Shown here in pieces: positions 23,607-34,611 of a stretch of 64,000 nt of DNA. Both the position numbers and the translations under genes were made by a program. This DNA comes from Argopecten irradians. Lineage: Eukaryota > Mollusca > Bivalvia > Pectinida > Pectinidae. Location of the stretch: NCBI RefSeq assembly GCF_041381155.1, contig NC_091143.1, positions 37,711,996 through 37,775,995 on the forward strand, read 5' to 3'. The first letter of the stretch is position 1. Each line of letters opens with the position of its first letter. The notes below the pieces were generated by a model. It saw only the letters and a list, made by a program, of their open reading frames with translations, was not told the DNA's origin and did no database searches.

Positions 23607-25444
23607 CGGTCCCCTGTGTACAGGCCTATTGACCGGACATCAACTCTATCTAGCGCTGTATTTCAGTAATATAACAAAAGCAATATTTAAAGCTTTACTA
23701 GAATCTAACCTTAAATCACGAGTATAGTGTAGTACAATCAGTAAATGTCAGTAAACGTACATGGAAAACAATGGACAAGAACACACAGTTTACCTTTCAT
23801 CCGGAATGATAGGGCGTCAGTTCTATTTTTAGAAATGGAATTTCCAATATATACCTCATGGAGATACTAAAATAGAAACTGTATAATAAAATCCGGATAG
23901 TGTATTCACACAAAATATGAAGTCTAAATTCACTTATACTTCACCGATTATGATTGGGTTCATGACTACCAAATCTGCGGATAAACAGGTGTTATAAGAG
24001 GAAATATTAATAACTTTTCAACGAGAAAAAGACGATAAAAATATTCTTTTCAATGACAGGTTTATCAATATTATATAATGTGTGTATAACGTTTGACGAG
24101 CAGTTTTACCGACGACAAAGTCCGAGTTCATTATTAAACTGGTATCAAATTGCACATATTCGATAACATTTTCTCTGTTTTTGTTTTTGTTTTTTTGTTG
24201 TTTTTTTTTTTTTACATGGTAGTGAGAGTAAATACTACATTGTATATTGTCTTGAGGTACTGTTTTTTTTTTTTTTTTTTTTTTTTTTTTGGGGGGGGGG
24301 GGGGCAATTAAAAAGTGAAACTTTGTAAAATACAGAAATAAAAGAAATTCAAACTAATCATAATTCCCGTATACATTTATCCAGAGTCACTTGCTGATAA
24401 GAAATTGTTTTCTCAAGAAATACAAGAAAAAGTAAAATTATGAAAATATTATGAATAACAACTGCAAATGAAGACAATTCTCTAGCTAAGTATACCAAAT
24501 TTGGTTGTAATCCGTCAATAAATAGATGAGATAAGAAATATTCACAGAAAAAAAGTAAATCCACATTTGTACGAAAAATATATACTATTAGTAAAATTAT
24601 GGAGTGCCTAAGCACTTTTGTTAGTGGATTGCAAATCGACACATGAGCCGATATTCCAATAAGATATTCCTTCCGAACACTACTGTAATAAACAATGTTA
24701 CTCTTTCTCTTAATTAAATTTGAAACATTTTATCGGAAGTGAATTCGCATTTCCCGATAGATTTGACCGATTTTCTGGATAATGAGACACATACTGCAAA
24801 GTTAGTGCCACAAAAAATAGATACAAATACACAGAATTATTGGTGATAACAGATATATATATATATATCTAGAACAAAAACATGGCTTGTTTTTCTCAGA
24901 CATCGTTATCGAAAACTCATCGGGGGGCGACTCTCAACACTGATGTCTGATAATTGTTAATGGAACACATTCAGTGAAAGGAACATCGACCCCCCACTTG
25001 GAAATCCGGAAGCTTCGACACCAGTCTTCACTAATTCACAATGATGTTCCTGTCAGCGGAAGTTACCCAGCATAAAAACAAAGTAATAACACTAGTATTA
25101 GCTTCCCAAAAGGTAAGTAGGCTACGCGGAAGCTTAACCCTTTGTTTGGAAAGAATATGGAAATTAAACAATGATATGATGATATTGCTTAGTAATTTCA
25201 AATGTTCTGTTGGAAGGCGTTTTATAATTTGAGACTAGTACAAACGAACAATCAAATAATACCTTTGTCACCAACAAAATAAAAAGGTTTTTATGCAGAA
25301 ATTGCTAAGCTCCGAAAAAATAGGCATAAAGAAAATATTGAACTTTATCTCATATTTTTCTGTGTTTTTCTATGTTCAGTTTTGATTCCACTTACAGTAT
25401 GTACTGTCATTCCGTATTTTAGAACTTAGTGTTTCATCAATTAG
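23607..25444. other. No gene seen
   Basis: No exon recognised. It contains a T run and G run junction (see 24263-24304). The 94-residue minus-strand frame at 24358-24642 is hydrophobic and AT-driven, without a recognisable family. Confidence 0.4.
24263..24304. repeat. Homopolymer junction T(28)G(14)
   Basis: A run of 28 T is directly followed by 14 G. The G run could form a quadruplex on this strand. The lengths are likely unreliable in any assembly. Confidence 0.9.
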
Positions 25445-25770
25445 TCGTTCTCGATACTCCAGGGGTTCCGATCACTTACGATCTCTACACCCCTGGACTA
25501 TCTCCGCAAATCTCCGCAAAACAAGGGACAACAGAACAGAAAATGTAATTTAGTCCTTTGATGTACATTAAAAGAGTCGTATAACGGTACACTGTGGTCG
25601 ACTGTCTGGCTTTGAAGTTGGGCGTCACTCTCGCTGTAGTCTTCAAAGGAAATCTTTGCTGGCCAGTGATTGGTCAAATATTTTTCGCTGAGCTGTCTTC
25701 AATTTTACTATGAGATAGTCCAGGGGTGTAGAGATCGTAAGCGATCGGAATCTCTGGAGTATCGAGGATG
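25445..25770. mobile_element. MITE family A, copy 2
   Basis: The inverted ends are TCGATACTCCAGGGGTTCCG and GATCGGAATCTCTGGAGTATCGA, the same termini as 2702-3034. The ends extend into a longer palindrome with ACCCCTGGACTATCTC and GAGATAGTCCAGGGGT. The interior shares TTTAGTCCTTTGATG and CTTCAAAGGAAAT with copy 1 in inverted orientation. Confidence 0.75.
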
Positions 25771-26014
25771 CTCTGGACTATTTCGATAGTAAAACTGAAG
25801 ACAGATCAGAGGAAAAAATCTGAACCAATCACAGGTCAGCAAAAATCCTTTGAAGACTACAGTAAGAGCGACGTCCAACTTCATAGCCACACAGTCCACC
25901 ACAGTGTTCCGTTATATGGCTCTTTTGATTTGCATCAAAGGACTAAATTACCTGTTCTGTTCTGTTGTCTCCTGTTTTACTATAGTCGAGGGTGTAGAAA
26001 TCGTAAGTGATCGG
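25771..26014. mobile_element. MITE family A, adjoining partial copy
   Basis: Directly continues copy 2 with CTCTGGACTATTTCGATAGT, then ACCAATCACAGGTCAGC and TTGAAGACTACAG, then CATCAAAGGACTAAATTACC and CTGTTCTGTTCTGTTG, and a right end GTAGAAATCGTAAGTGATCG. It is a second unit in tandem, in opposite interior orientation to copy 2, with a truncated left end. Confidence 0.65.
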
Positions 26015-26559
26015 AAAATGGCGTCTGAATCAGGACAGATTCAAGTCTGTTTCCGTAATACCTTTTAATATTACTTCAACAGACAATGCTTTAACACACG
26101 GATCATGCGTCTGATTCAAGCGTACTTGCTACATGACTATCCTGCAAGATGGCATGAATTGTTTATGAAACTGTGAAGTATTAGTTTGGGTTATCTAACT
26201 GGATAATGTCCATTTAATTGGAAGGTGAGTCTATGGGATGTGTTGTTTAGGGTCAGCTTATGTTCAGTCATAATTGCATGATGTAGTCTCTATTAACAAT
26301 AGAGGTAGTCTCTATTTAACAATAGGAGAGATAATTTTGTTCATGAAGTGTTCTCGGTGTTAATTAGTAGAGATATCGATAATGTTATCAGTAAGTTTAG
26401 CTGTTAAGATAAGTGATGTGAGAGTTTGTTGATCAACGTGTCTATAAGGTGTAAAAACGTAACTGTTTAAATTGTGTGTTGTGAAACATGATACACAATC
26501 TGGGGACTGTATCGAATAAATAGGTATGCGGTCATAGTTAGGGAGTGTCTAGTTCCCAG
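26015..26559. other. No gene seen
   Basis: Unique AT-rich sequence leading into the minisatellite. A short duplication (GTCTCTATT.AACAATAG) occurs at about 26286-26325. Confidence 0.4.
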
Positions 26560-27743
26560 GGTGCCAGGCTCTGATATATAAATAGGTATGAAGTCATTTG
26601 GGGAGGAGAAGTTGCCCTGAAATATAAATAGGTATGAAGTCATTTGGGGAGGAAGGGTTGCCCTGAAATAAAATAAATAGGTATGAAGTCATTTTGGGAG
26701 GGGTATTGCCCTGATATAAATAGGGAATGCATTTGGAGGAGGGATTGCCCTGAAATATAAATAGGTGTGAAGTCATTTGGGAGGAGGTGTTGCCCTGAAA
26801 TATAAATAGGCATGAAGTCATTTTGGAGGAGGTGTTGCCCTGAAATATAAATAGTGTGAAGCCCATTTGAGGATTGCCCTGAAATATAAATAGGTATGAA
26901 GTCATTTGGGGAGGAGGTGTTACCCTGAAATATAAATAGGTATGAAGTCATTTGGGGAGGAGGTGTTACCCTGAAATATAAATAGGTATGAAGTCATTTG
27001 GGGGGGAGGAGGGATTGCCCTGAAATATAAATAGGTATGAAGTCATTTGGGGAGGAGGGATTGCCCTGAAATATAAATAGGTATGAAGTCATTTGGGGAG
27101 GAGGGATTGCCCTGAAATATAAATAGGTATGAAGTCATTTGGGGAGGAGGGATTGCCCTGAAATATAAATAGGTATGAAGTCATTTGGGGAGGAGGGATT
27201 GCCCTGAAAATATAAATAGGTATGTGAAGTCATTTGGGGAGGAGGGATTGCCCTGAAATATAAATAGGTATGAAGTCATTTGGGAGGTGTGTTGCCCTGA
27301 AATATAAATAGGTATGAAGTCATTTGGGGAGGAGGTGTTGCCCTGAAATATAAATAGGTATGAAGTCATTTGGGGAGGAGGTGTTGCCCTGAAATATAAA
27401 TAGGTATGAAGTCATTTGGGGAGGAGGTGTTACCCTGAAATATAAATAGGTATGAAGTCATTTGGGGAGGAGGTGTTGCCCTGAAATATAAATAGGTATG
27501 AAGTCATTTGGGGAGGAGGGATTGCCCTGAAATATAAATAGGTATGAAGTCATTTGGGGAGGAGGGATTGCCCTGAAATATAAATAGGTATGAAGTCATT
27601 GGGGAGGAGGGATTGCCCTGAAATATAAATAGGTATGAAGTCATTTTGGGAGGAGGGAGGTGTTGCCCTGAAATATAAATAGGCATGAAGTCATTTGGGG
27701 AGGAGGGATTGCCCTGAAATATAAATAGGTGTGAAGTCATTTG
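26560..27743. repeat. 46-bp minisatellite, first block
   Basis: About two dozen tandem units of about 46 bases. Parts of the unit are GAAGTCATTTGGGGAGGAGG, then a GATT or TGTT variant, then GCCCTGAAATATAAATAGGT. Middle units (about 26990-27290) are nearly identical, while units at the left edge vary in length. The unit is not a multiple of three and contains few minus-strand stops, so several 60-100 residue repeat-only frames (TSYLFIFQGN...) appear on the minus strand. They carry no sign of being a real protein. The array resumes for about one unit after a SINE at 27744-27970. Confidence 0.95.
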
Positions 27744-27970
27744 TTTGGTTTGGTTTGGTTTGATTAGCTTAACGTCCTATTAACAGCCAGGGTCATTTAA
27801 GGACGTGCCAGGTTTGTTGGTGGAGGAAAGCCGGAGTACCCGGAGAAAAACCACCGACCAGCGGTCAGTACCTGGCAACTACCCCACATGGGATTCGAAC
27901 TCGCGACCCAGAGGTGGAGGGCATGTGGTAATATGTCGGTACATCTTAACCACTCGGCCACCGCGGCCCC
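27744..27970 (-). mobile_element. tRNA-derived SINE inserted in the minisatellite
   Basis: On the minus strand the element begins GGGGCCGCGGTGGCCGAGTG, with the A box GGTGGCCGAGTGGTTAAG (27947-27964) and B box GTTCGAATCCC (27890-27900). The core TTTTTCTCCGGGTACTCCGG and the tail segment GTTAATAGGACGTTAAGC follow, ending in (CAAAC)n. It is flanked by TGAAGTCATTTG at 27732-27743 and 27971-27982. That is a target duplication, although the same bases occur in every minisatellite unit. The copy looks intact. Fragments of the same family lie at 36549-36650 and 38217-38262. Confidence 0.92.
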
Positions 27971-28030
27971 TGAAGTCATTTGGGAATGAGAAGTTGCCAT
28001 GAAATATAAATAGGTATGAACTTTAGAGCT
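27971..28030. repeat. 46-bp minisatellite, last unit after the SINE
   Basis: TGAAGTCATTTGGGAATGAG, then AGTTGCCATGAAATATAAAT, then AGGTATGAA. A single diverged unit of the same array, which shows that the SINE inserted inside the array near its right edge. Confidence 0.85.
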
Positions 28031-28126
28031 GTATTGCATATAGTAAACATTCCTTTCATTTTGTGATAATTATGATTAGTAAAGTAGTATCTTGGCATAT
28101 AAATTTCTCGTAATGCTACAGATGTT

Positions 28127-29143
28127 ATGTTGAAACATATCACAGATTTATTTAACAAGATGGATTTTAGATTTAAGAAGATGGATGAGAGGTTTTCGCT
28201 CATTGATGTACATGTTAAAAAATTAAAATCCACGGCGCTGTAACTCCCCTGTCAACAAAGGTCAACAAGCTCGAGCACGAGTTTAAAAATATTAAAGTAA
28301 AAAGCTCTGAACTTGTACAGTCTGTAAACACCGTTAAACAAAAAACAACAGACTTGGAAGCCAGTGCTCAGGCAATTAGTGATATGTACGATGACATTAA
28401 AGTACAGACGTCTAGTAACACAACAGACGTGAATTCTCTGAAAGCTACAGAGGGCATTATCGCCAGTGATGTCTCTTATCTTTGTAAACGTTTATCCGCA
28501 CAACAAGAGGAACATTCCGAAACGCGCTCTGAACGGGATGAGCTCAAGACCGTTATTTCTGATATTCAATGTCGATCCATGAAATACAATTTGGTATTTC
28601 ACGGCCTTCTTGGAGAACCACCTGGGGGAAAATACTGAGGATAAAGTCCGTGACTTTCTGTATCATGAGCTTGGAATTGACTACCATGTAGAATTTGCCA
28701 ATGTCCATCGGTTCTGTCGTTTTCTACGTGGCAAACCTAGACCGATCGTTGCCAAATTAATTTATCAGAAGGACCTCGCTTATGTTCAGGACAACGCTCA
28801 CAAACTCAGAAATACGGATTACGGAATTAATGAGCAATTTCCGGCTGATGTCGAGGCAAGGGGAAGAAAACTATATCCAGTTTTGAAGGAGATGAAGAGA
28901 AATGGGCATAAAACCAAGTTAGTGAGAGATAGACTGTACGTTGACGGGCAGCTATACTGTGCGGACAATGCTGCTGGCAGTCGATCTTCTGACCATTCGG
29001 ATACCAATTCCGACTGGCGTCCATCTCGCGATTCACCTCCTGTCAGTAGCGGACGTTCCTACCGCGATGTGGCAATAATTACGCCGACTTCGTCCCGACA
29101 AGATGCGAAACGGAGAAGACGGAACACTAGCACCCCAAGTTAG
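28127..29143 (+). pseudogene. LINE ORF1 (L1-type RNA-binding protein), frameshifted
   Basis: From the ATG at 28127 (MLKHITDLFNKMDFRFKKMD), the frame breaks near 28240 and continues as a coiled coil with heptads (28354-28600). A second break near 28620 leads into the RRM-like and C-terminal part. There, VHRFCRFLRGKPRPIVAKLI and NEQFPADVEARGRKLYPVLK match the L1 ORF1 fold (the R.Y/K-LYPV region). The C-terminus is Ser/Arg-rich and basic (DAKRRRRNTSTPS). This protein normally coats LINE RNA and acts as a nucleic-acid chaperone. Broken here, so not a working gene. Confidence 0.85.
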
Positions 29144-29199
29144 GGGTGTCGGGGAGGGCCAAGTGTACATGTACCCAACCGAAGTGAACACTCAGTTAA

Positions 29200-31890
29200 C
29201 GATGTTAAAATTATTTCTTGGAATGTTAACGGTGGTCTGGACAATAAATTGAAAATTCCAGAATTCAAAAATTCCATACTTACCTATGACATTATATTTC
29301 TGACAGAGTAGTGTTGGATCCCAAATGGTTACACGTTAGATATTGTCAATTCATATCCATTGTTATACCGCGACGATTGACTCGTTGTGCTCAAGGAGGT
29401 GGAATTGTTCTTCTTATTCGTGAGCAAATATCCGATTATATATCTTTTGGTAACTCATATTTTGATACTATCTTTCCTGTGAATATTAGTAAGAGTTTAA
29501 TTCACACTGATGAAGACATTATGCTTATTTTTACATATATACCCCCAAGTTCTTCTCAATATTACACGTACTATAATTGTGATGTATTGAAGGAGTTAAA
29601 ATCGTTGATTTTGGAGGCCTCTGCTTCCAAGCAAATTAAGAGACTTAAATAGTCGAACTCGTAATATGGATGATTTTATTATTATGATTTTATTTACGGA
29701 AGTGTCCGGAATCACCTTGAATCTATATTTAATTATATATGCGATAATGTTGACAAAAATCCCCCCTTAGATATAACCCTGATACAGGTATCAATGATTA
29801 TGGTTCAAGATTAATTAAGTTGTGTAAGTCTACCGGTCTTCGTATTAGAAACGGCAGAGACAATGATGGTGCTTCCAATGATTTCACTTTCTGTGGTCAT
29901 AATGGTATGAGTGTGATTAATTATTTACTGGTGCCTTTGTCATTATTTCCAATTGTTAAATCTTTTATTGTTTACAATTTTACAGAATATTCAGATCTTG
30001 CTCCTCTACACGTGCAACTTTTTACTGAAAATGTTAGTATATTAAATAACTCGACAAAGATTAATTTCAGGTGGAATGATGATTTCAGGTATCAGTTCAT
30101 AGAATCTTTAAACGTCAACTCTGATCAGCTTAAAGAACATGTCCTAATTAGTGGAAATTTGAACCAGGAATCTATTGATGTAAGTGTCAATTAATTCACC
30201 GTTGAATTACAAAATATTATGGAGCCTTTCTTTAAGAAACATGTATCTACTGATTTTTGTAATAAAGACAGGGCGGGCCGAGCTCAGTATCAAAATAGTC
30301 AATCTACTGAAGACCAGCCATGGTTTAACGATGAAATTAAATGTTTACGTAGGCAATATTTAAGTGCTCTTAGCATCTTTAACAAAAATAAAAATGCAGT
30401 GACGCACGCTGAGTTGATTGCTAAGAAAAGGCGTTATAAAATCATTAAAAAAAGAACAAAAGACAATACATGTTGCAAGACCTTTGATGCTTCATGCATT
30501 TTCGCTTTACAAACTATAATTGCAAAAACTTTGTTTAAAAGAGTCGTCTTTATTGTTTTTTGTAGATTTTCGTAAAACTTTTGACTATGTAGATAGAGCA
30601 AGTCTCTGGTTCAAGCTGTGTCCAAATTAGGTATTCGTGGAAATTTTTTGACAACGGTCAAATCTCTTTATACTCTATTAAATCTTGTGTTTTTGTAAAT
30701 GGAAACTGTTCAAATTTTTTCTCTAATAACGTAGGTTTAATGCAAGGGTAAATTTTGTCCCCTCTGCTTTTTTCTTTGTTTATAAACGATTTTGAGAATA
30801 GCTTTATTGAAAATGGTGCTCCTAGTTACGAGTTTGGAGAATAAAGTGTATTCCTTCTTCTATACGCTGACGATCTGGTATTGTTTTCTGAATCGGTTGA
30901 AGGGTTGCAAGGGCTTTTAAACAGTTTGAATACATATGCAGATAAATGGAAACTAATAGTTGATACAGAAAAAAACCAAGATTGTCGTTTTTCGTCATGG
31001 CGGTATAGTTAAAGCAAACGAAATTTGGCCTTTCAATGGGAAACAGCTTTCTTTAGTTGATCAATTTTGTTATTTAGGCGCCCTCTTCCGATTCAACAAT
31101 AAACTTAGTTTTATGTCTAAACACGTGGCTGAACAGGGACGAAAAGCTCTATTTGCTCTTCGCAATAATGATATGAGTTTGAATATCAAAACTATGTTGC
31201 ACCTTTTCGATTTATATGTTTGTAGTGTTCTTTTCTGTGGCTGTGAAATATGGGGAATTAATAAATCGGTTGAGGTAGACAGAATGCATTTGGAATTTTG
31301 CATAAAAATACTTGGTGTAAAGAAATCCACATGTAACGCTACGGTTTACATTGAACTCGGTCGTCAACCGCTGGCTAAAGCACAACTGTATAGAATGTTA
31401 AATATTGGTTTAAATTAGTAAATTCAGATAATTGTATCTTATCTGATGTATATAACTTTCTTTACATGGAAACGGAGAAAGAACATCCTAAGCAAGATTG
31501 ATTAGTATTTCTAAAGCGTAAATTATTTGAGCTAGGTTTTGGTCATGTTTGGACGAGACAGACTTCCAGCGATAACTATTTTTGCCTATTATTAAACAGA
31601 GAATTGAAGATCAGGCCAATCAAAATTTATCTAATTTGATACAAGTCTCAAGTAAATGTGATCTTTATAGGCATATGGTTGATAAAGTGACATTGCAATT
31701 CTATTTGACTAAATCATTACCAAATCAAAGAAGAATTATGATTACGAAATTTCGTCTTTCTGCGCATATCCGATATTTTCGTGTCCTTCAATCAGTCCGT
31801 TCGTCCGCATGTTCCTTTTTTGTCATTTGTACAGGTGTAATTTTAGTACATATAACTCCATATTGTAACTCTAGATGCAATATCTAATTC
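29200..31890 (+). pseudogene. LINE ORF2 (AP endonuclease and reverse transcriptase), broken
   Basis: The endonuclease start is KIISWNVNGGLDNKLKIPEF (about 29209-29270). Later parts are GGGIVLLIREQI, TYIPPSSSQYY, LRIRNGRDNDGASNDFTFCG (about 29840-29900) and EYSDLAPLHVQLF. RT segments include DFRKTFDYVDRA (about 30570-30605), LLYADDLVLFSESVEGLQGL with the YADD catalytic box (about 30860-30920), and GALFRFNNKLSF with KALFALRN of the thumb (about 31075-31160). The C-terminal part reads NQRRIMITKFRLSAHI (about 31720-31770) and then diverges from the usual cysteine-rich end, suggesting a deletion near 31790. Multiple breaks; inactive. Confidence 0.88.
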
Positions 31891-32083
31891 AAAGTATTAT
31901 ATATTGGTTATTCTGTTTACATTGTATGTATTTAATTCATATGATTACTTTTTTGGAAAATACGCACCGCTTTAGTATTTTGTCAAATGTATTCTTTAGA
32001 ATTTGTGTTATTGTGTAAATGTATATGCTTGTTTGTAGCCGATAGGCCAATTGGCCTAAGGTAATAAAAGAATTGAATTGAAG

Positions 32084-33200
32084 TGGGATAAGTTGAAAGT
32101 TAAAAGAAAACTAACAAAACTAACTGCTAAGCCTCAAGCGGCGTAACAATAAAATGATTCATTTCCTCTTCGATTGCAACGATAACTTTGATCAATGAAT
32201 AATCATATACCGTGATAGAAATGCATTCTTCAAAAAAGAATGATTTTGATCAGTAAAATTTCGTTTCTTTTTTGTACAATAATTAACAAAAATAGCATAA
32301 AGTATAAACAAGACAGAAATAGGATTCGGAAACAAGTTTTAATTTATATCAATACATATCCTATGCAGATGATGCATCATTAAAAGAGGACTAATTTAAT
32401 TATTATAATATTTGAAAAAGAGAAGCAGGGGTGAGAGTATTATTTTCATATGAAAACGGGAGATGCTCAGATATGCAATCATATGGTAATAAAATAAATT
32501 CAGTGCATAGAATATGTTTGAGTAATTTTGATTGCAAATGAGAAATACAATGTATGTATTCAGAAAGCACTATACTCTCTATTTGTATCATAGAAGTGTC
32601 TGGGTTTTTTTATCTCGTCCGTGGAATAAACCCTGAGGGGTTGACCTATTTAGTAAGAATCCATGGTCATATCTAGCAAGAACGTGGGCTGTTATTAACT
32701 CACGTGATAGTCTAAAGTCCAGTCGATTTTGAACATTGCATCGTCGGTTACCCACGTAAACAGCCTAATCCATGTCTTAAAAAACAAACGATAATGAACG
32801 AATATGTCAAATCACTCAGAAATGTATTCTGGTAGCAAATACATTTTGATTGTATATTCCCTATCGCTTTCTCTGCATATTTTGATTGTGTATTCCCTAT
32901 CGCTTTTTCTGCATATGTGTTCAAACTGGTTCCTTTCTGACACTGACAAGGGAGAAAGATGTGCATTCAGTGAGGAGTGAATGGAGAATGATGGTACATG
33001 TACAGTTTTTATGCATTTATTCATATCGTGACGTATGTTCAATTGTATCTATACATCCTCCTCTCTCCTTCCTCTTGTTATACAATAAAACATATTTAAA
33101 TCGAATCAAGATTTTAAAATAATACTAAAATATTTAACCAAAAGGGACAAACAGAAAGCTAAAAATGGCGGCTGATTTCTTCCATTTCATCTTTTTGCGT
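32084..33200. other. No gene seen
   Basis: AT-rich. A direct repeat of about 30 bases around CTGCATATTTTGATTGT..TTCCCTATCGCTTT occurs at about 32845-32915. No exon recognised. Confidence 0.4.
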
Positions 33201-33605
33201 TGTTTCTTACTCAACGACGATTGCCGCTTCTAATTATCTAGCATGAAAATAAGTGACAAAAATAACACGGAAAGACACCGTTTAGACTTTTTAAAATCTC
33301 GCATAACTTTTGTCTTTTTTCTAACGCAAAACTCGCGAAAGGCGATTTTGCGCCTAATGAAATTACGCAAAACCTGTCAAAGTGCGACGAATAGTGAGCC
33401 CGCCTGTTTTGCGCATTATAAAATTTGGCTGATTATCGCATGGTTTTGCTAAGCGAAAAGGCGGCGTTCTGTGTCATAACAATAAGATTAGGCAAACAGA
33501 CGAAAGGACGAGAGAAAAAATAAAAAGTCTAAAAAAAACGGCGCCCTCTCTTATTAAGTTTCTCGCCTTTTTGCGATTCCGAGGTGGGTCGTCGTGTAAG
33601 AAACA
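33201..33605. mobile_element. Possible MITE with CGCAAA/GCGAAA-rich interior
   Basis: The ends TGTTTCTTACTCAACGACGA (from 33201) and the reverse complement of CGTCGTGTAAGAAACA (to about 33605) are similar inverted repeats. The inside is rich in AACGCAAAACTCGCGAAAGG-like words on both strands, unlike the flanks. The arms are short and imperfect, so this is a tentative call. Confidence 0.4.
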
Positions 33606-34362
33606 CGATTGTAAGAAACAAATTGCGAAAAGGCGAAATGGCAGAAATCATATATATGTATTAAAAATATGTATGGAAGGATTTATTATGCGTCTGAAGA
33701 ACCTTGAAATTCTAATGGGCGTTTAAAGAACTGAAATGAGGGCTCACAATAACTGGGGAAGGACCGTATTATCACTGTTTTCAGACGTCGACTACGTTTA
33801 CTGTTTAGCAACAACGTTACTGACGAATGTACGTAATACAATCTGCCCGCTTCAGCAATATTCACACAAGGTTACGAATTAATGGTCTCATTGATACTGT
33901 TTCCGTAAGCATAATAACGAAATGGCACATATCAGCCACCATAGCAATAGGACAGGAAACCAGACATCATCGACTGGGCCTAGCGTTCAATTGGCGGTCA
34001 TCAATTCTATTTACACTCCGGTATATTATGACAGAGTAATTGACTTACTCCTAAATAATAAAAAAGCAATTCCTGTCAAGTAATTGATCAAGTGCTGTCT
34101 GTCTACTGCACCACAAACACGATCTCAACAATACCCCCTCTGTTATGTCGCCCATACGACCTCTACATTTATATACAAGTGGTAGGAATTGACGACCTTG
34201 AAACCTTACAAAGGTGACAATTGCGCTACTTTTACATCCATGATGGTTCACTCGTGTAAGGTTGACACCTTCATATTGACTTATCAAACTGTTTGTAGGG
34301 GTACTGATATGTACAAACCATTTTTTCGTTTAATTATTTTTTTTACTGTAACAGTCCTTTAT
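33606..34362. other. No gene seen
   Basis: No exon or repeat recognised. Plus-strand frames starting near 33827 and 34189 were judged spurious. Confidence 0.4.
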
Positions 34363-34611
34363 ACGAAAGTCGATTGGGTTCATTTTGGTAGAAGAAAAAA
34401 AATCGCGTTATTACACGAAACTGTTATGTTATTACGCGAAACTATCGCATTATTACACGAAATTTTAGCGTTTACGCGAAACTCTGGAGTTATTACGCGA
34501 GACAAGCGTTATTTCGCGAAACTATCGCGTTATTACACGAGACTTGGTGTTATAACGCAAAATTTCCTTTATTTTTTCTCTTTTATCAAAAGCAACCCAA
34601 TCGGCTTTTGT
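34363..34611. mobile_element. MITE carrying an array of ACGCGAAACT words
   Basis: The terminal inverted repeats include AAAGTCGATTGGGTTCATTT at the left and AAAAGCAACCCAATCGGCTT at the right. Between them (34402-34565) are about eight diverged units of about 20 bases of the form TCGCGTTATTACGCGAAACT. The words CGCG and TTCGCG/CGCGAA recur in each unit. The interior thus behaves as a small satellite captured between transposon ends. The 165-residue frame across it is a by-product of the repeats. Confidence 0.65.

Larger units (their letters stand above)
28127..32083 (+). mobile_element. Decayed LINE with ORF1 and ORF2 remnants
   Basis: A plus-strand non-LTR retrotransposon. ORF1 (28127-29143) resembles the L1/Tx1-type RNA-binding protein. 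ORF2 (about 29200-31890) shows endonuclease, reverse transcriptase and C-terminal segments in order. The 3' end at about 32035-32083 reads GCCGATAGGCCAATTGGCCT, then AAGGTAATAAAAG and a short GAATTGAATTGAA tail. Both ORFs are broken by frameshifts and stops. Part of the RT between the fingers and palm seems deleted around 30450-30570, since endonuclease-proximal sequence runs quickly into DFRKTFDYVDRA. The clade within APE-type LINEs was not decided. Confidence 0.88.

Noticed and set aside
27888-27970. tRNA gene on the minus strand
   Set aside because: It is the head of a SINE with body, (CAAAC) tail and flanking duplication.
34402-34565. CRISPR-like or coding repeat
   Set aside because: Short diverged tandem units inside transposon ends. 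The 165-residue frame at 34189-34686 is made by the repeats.
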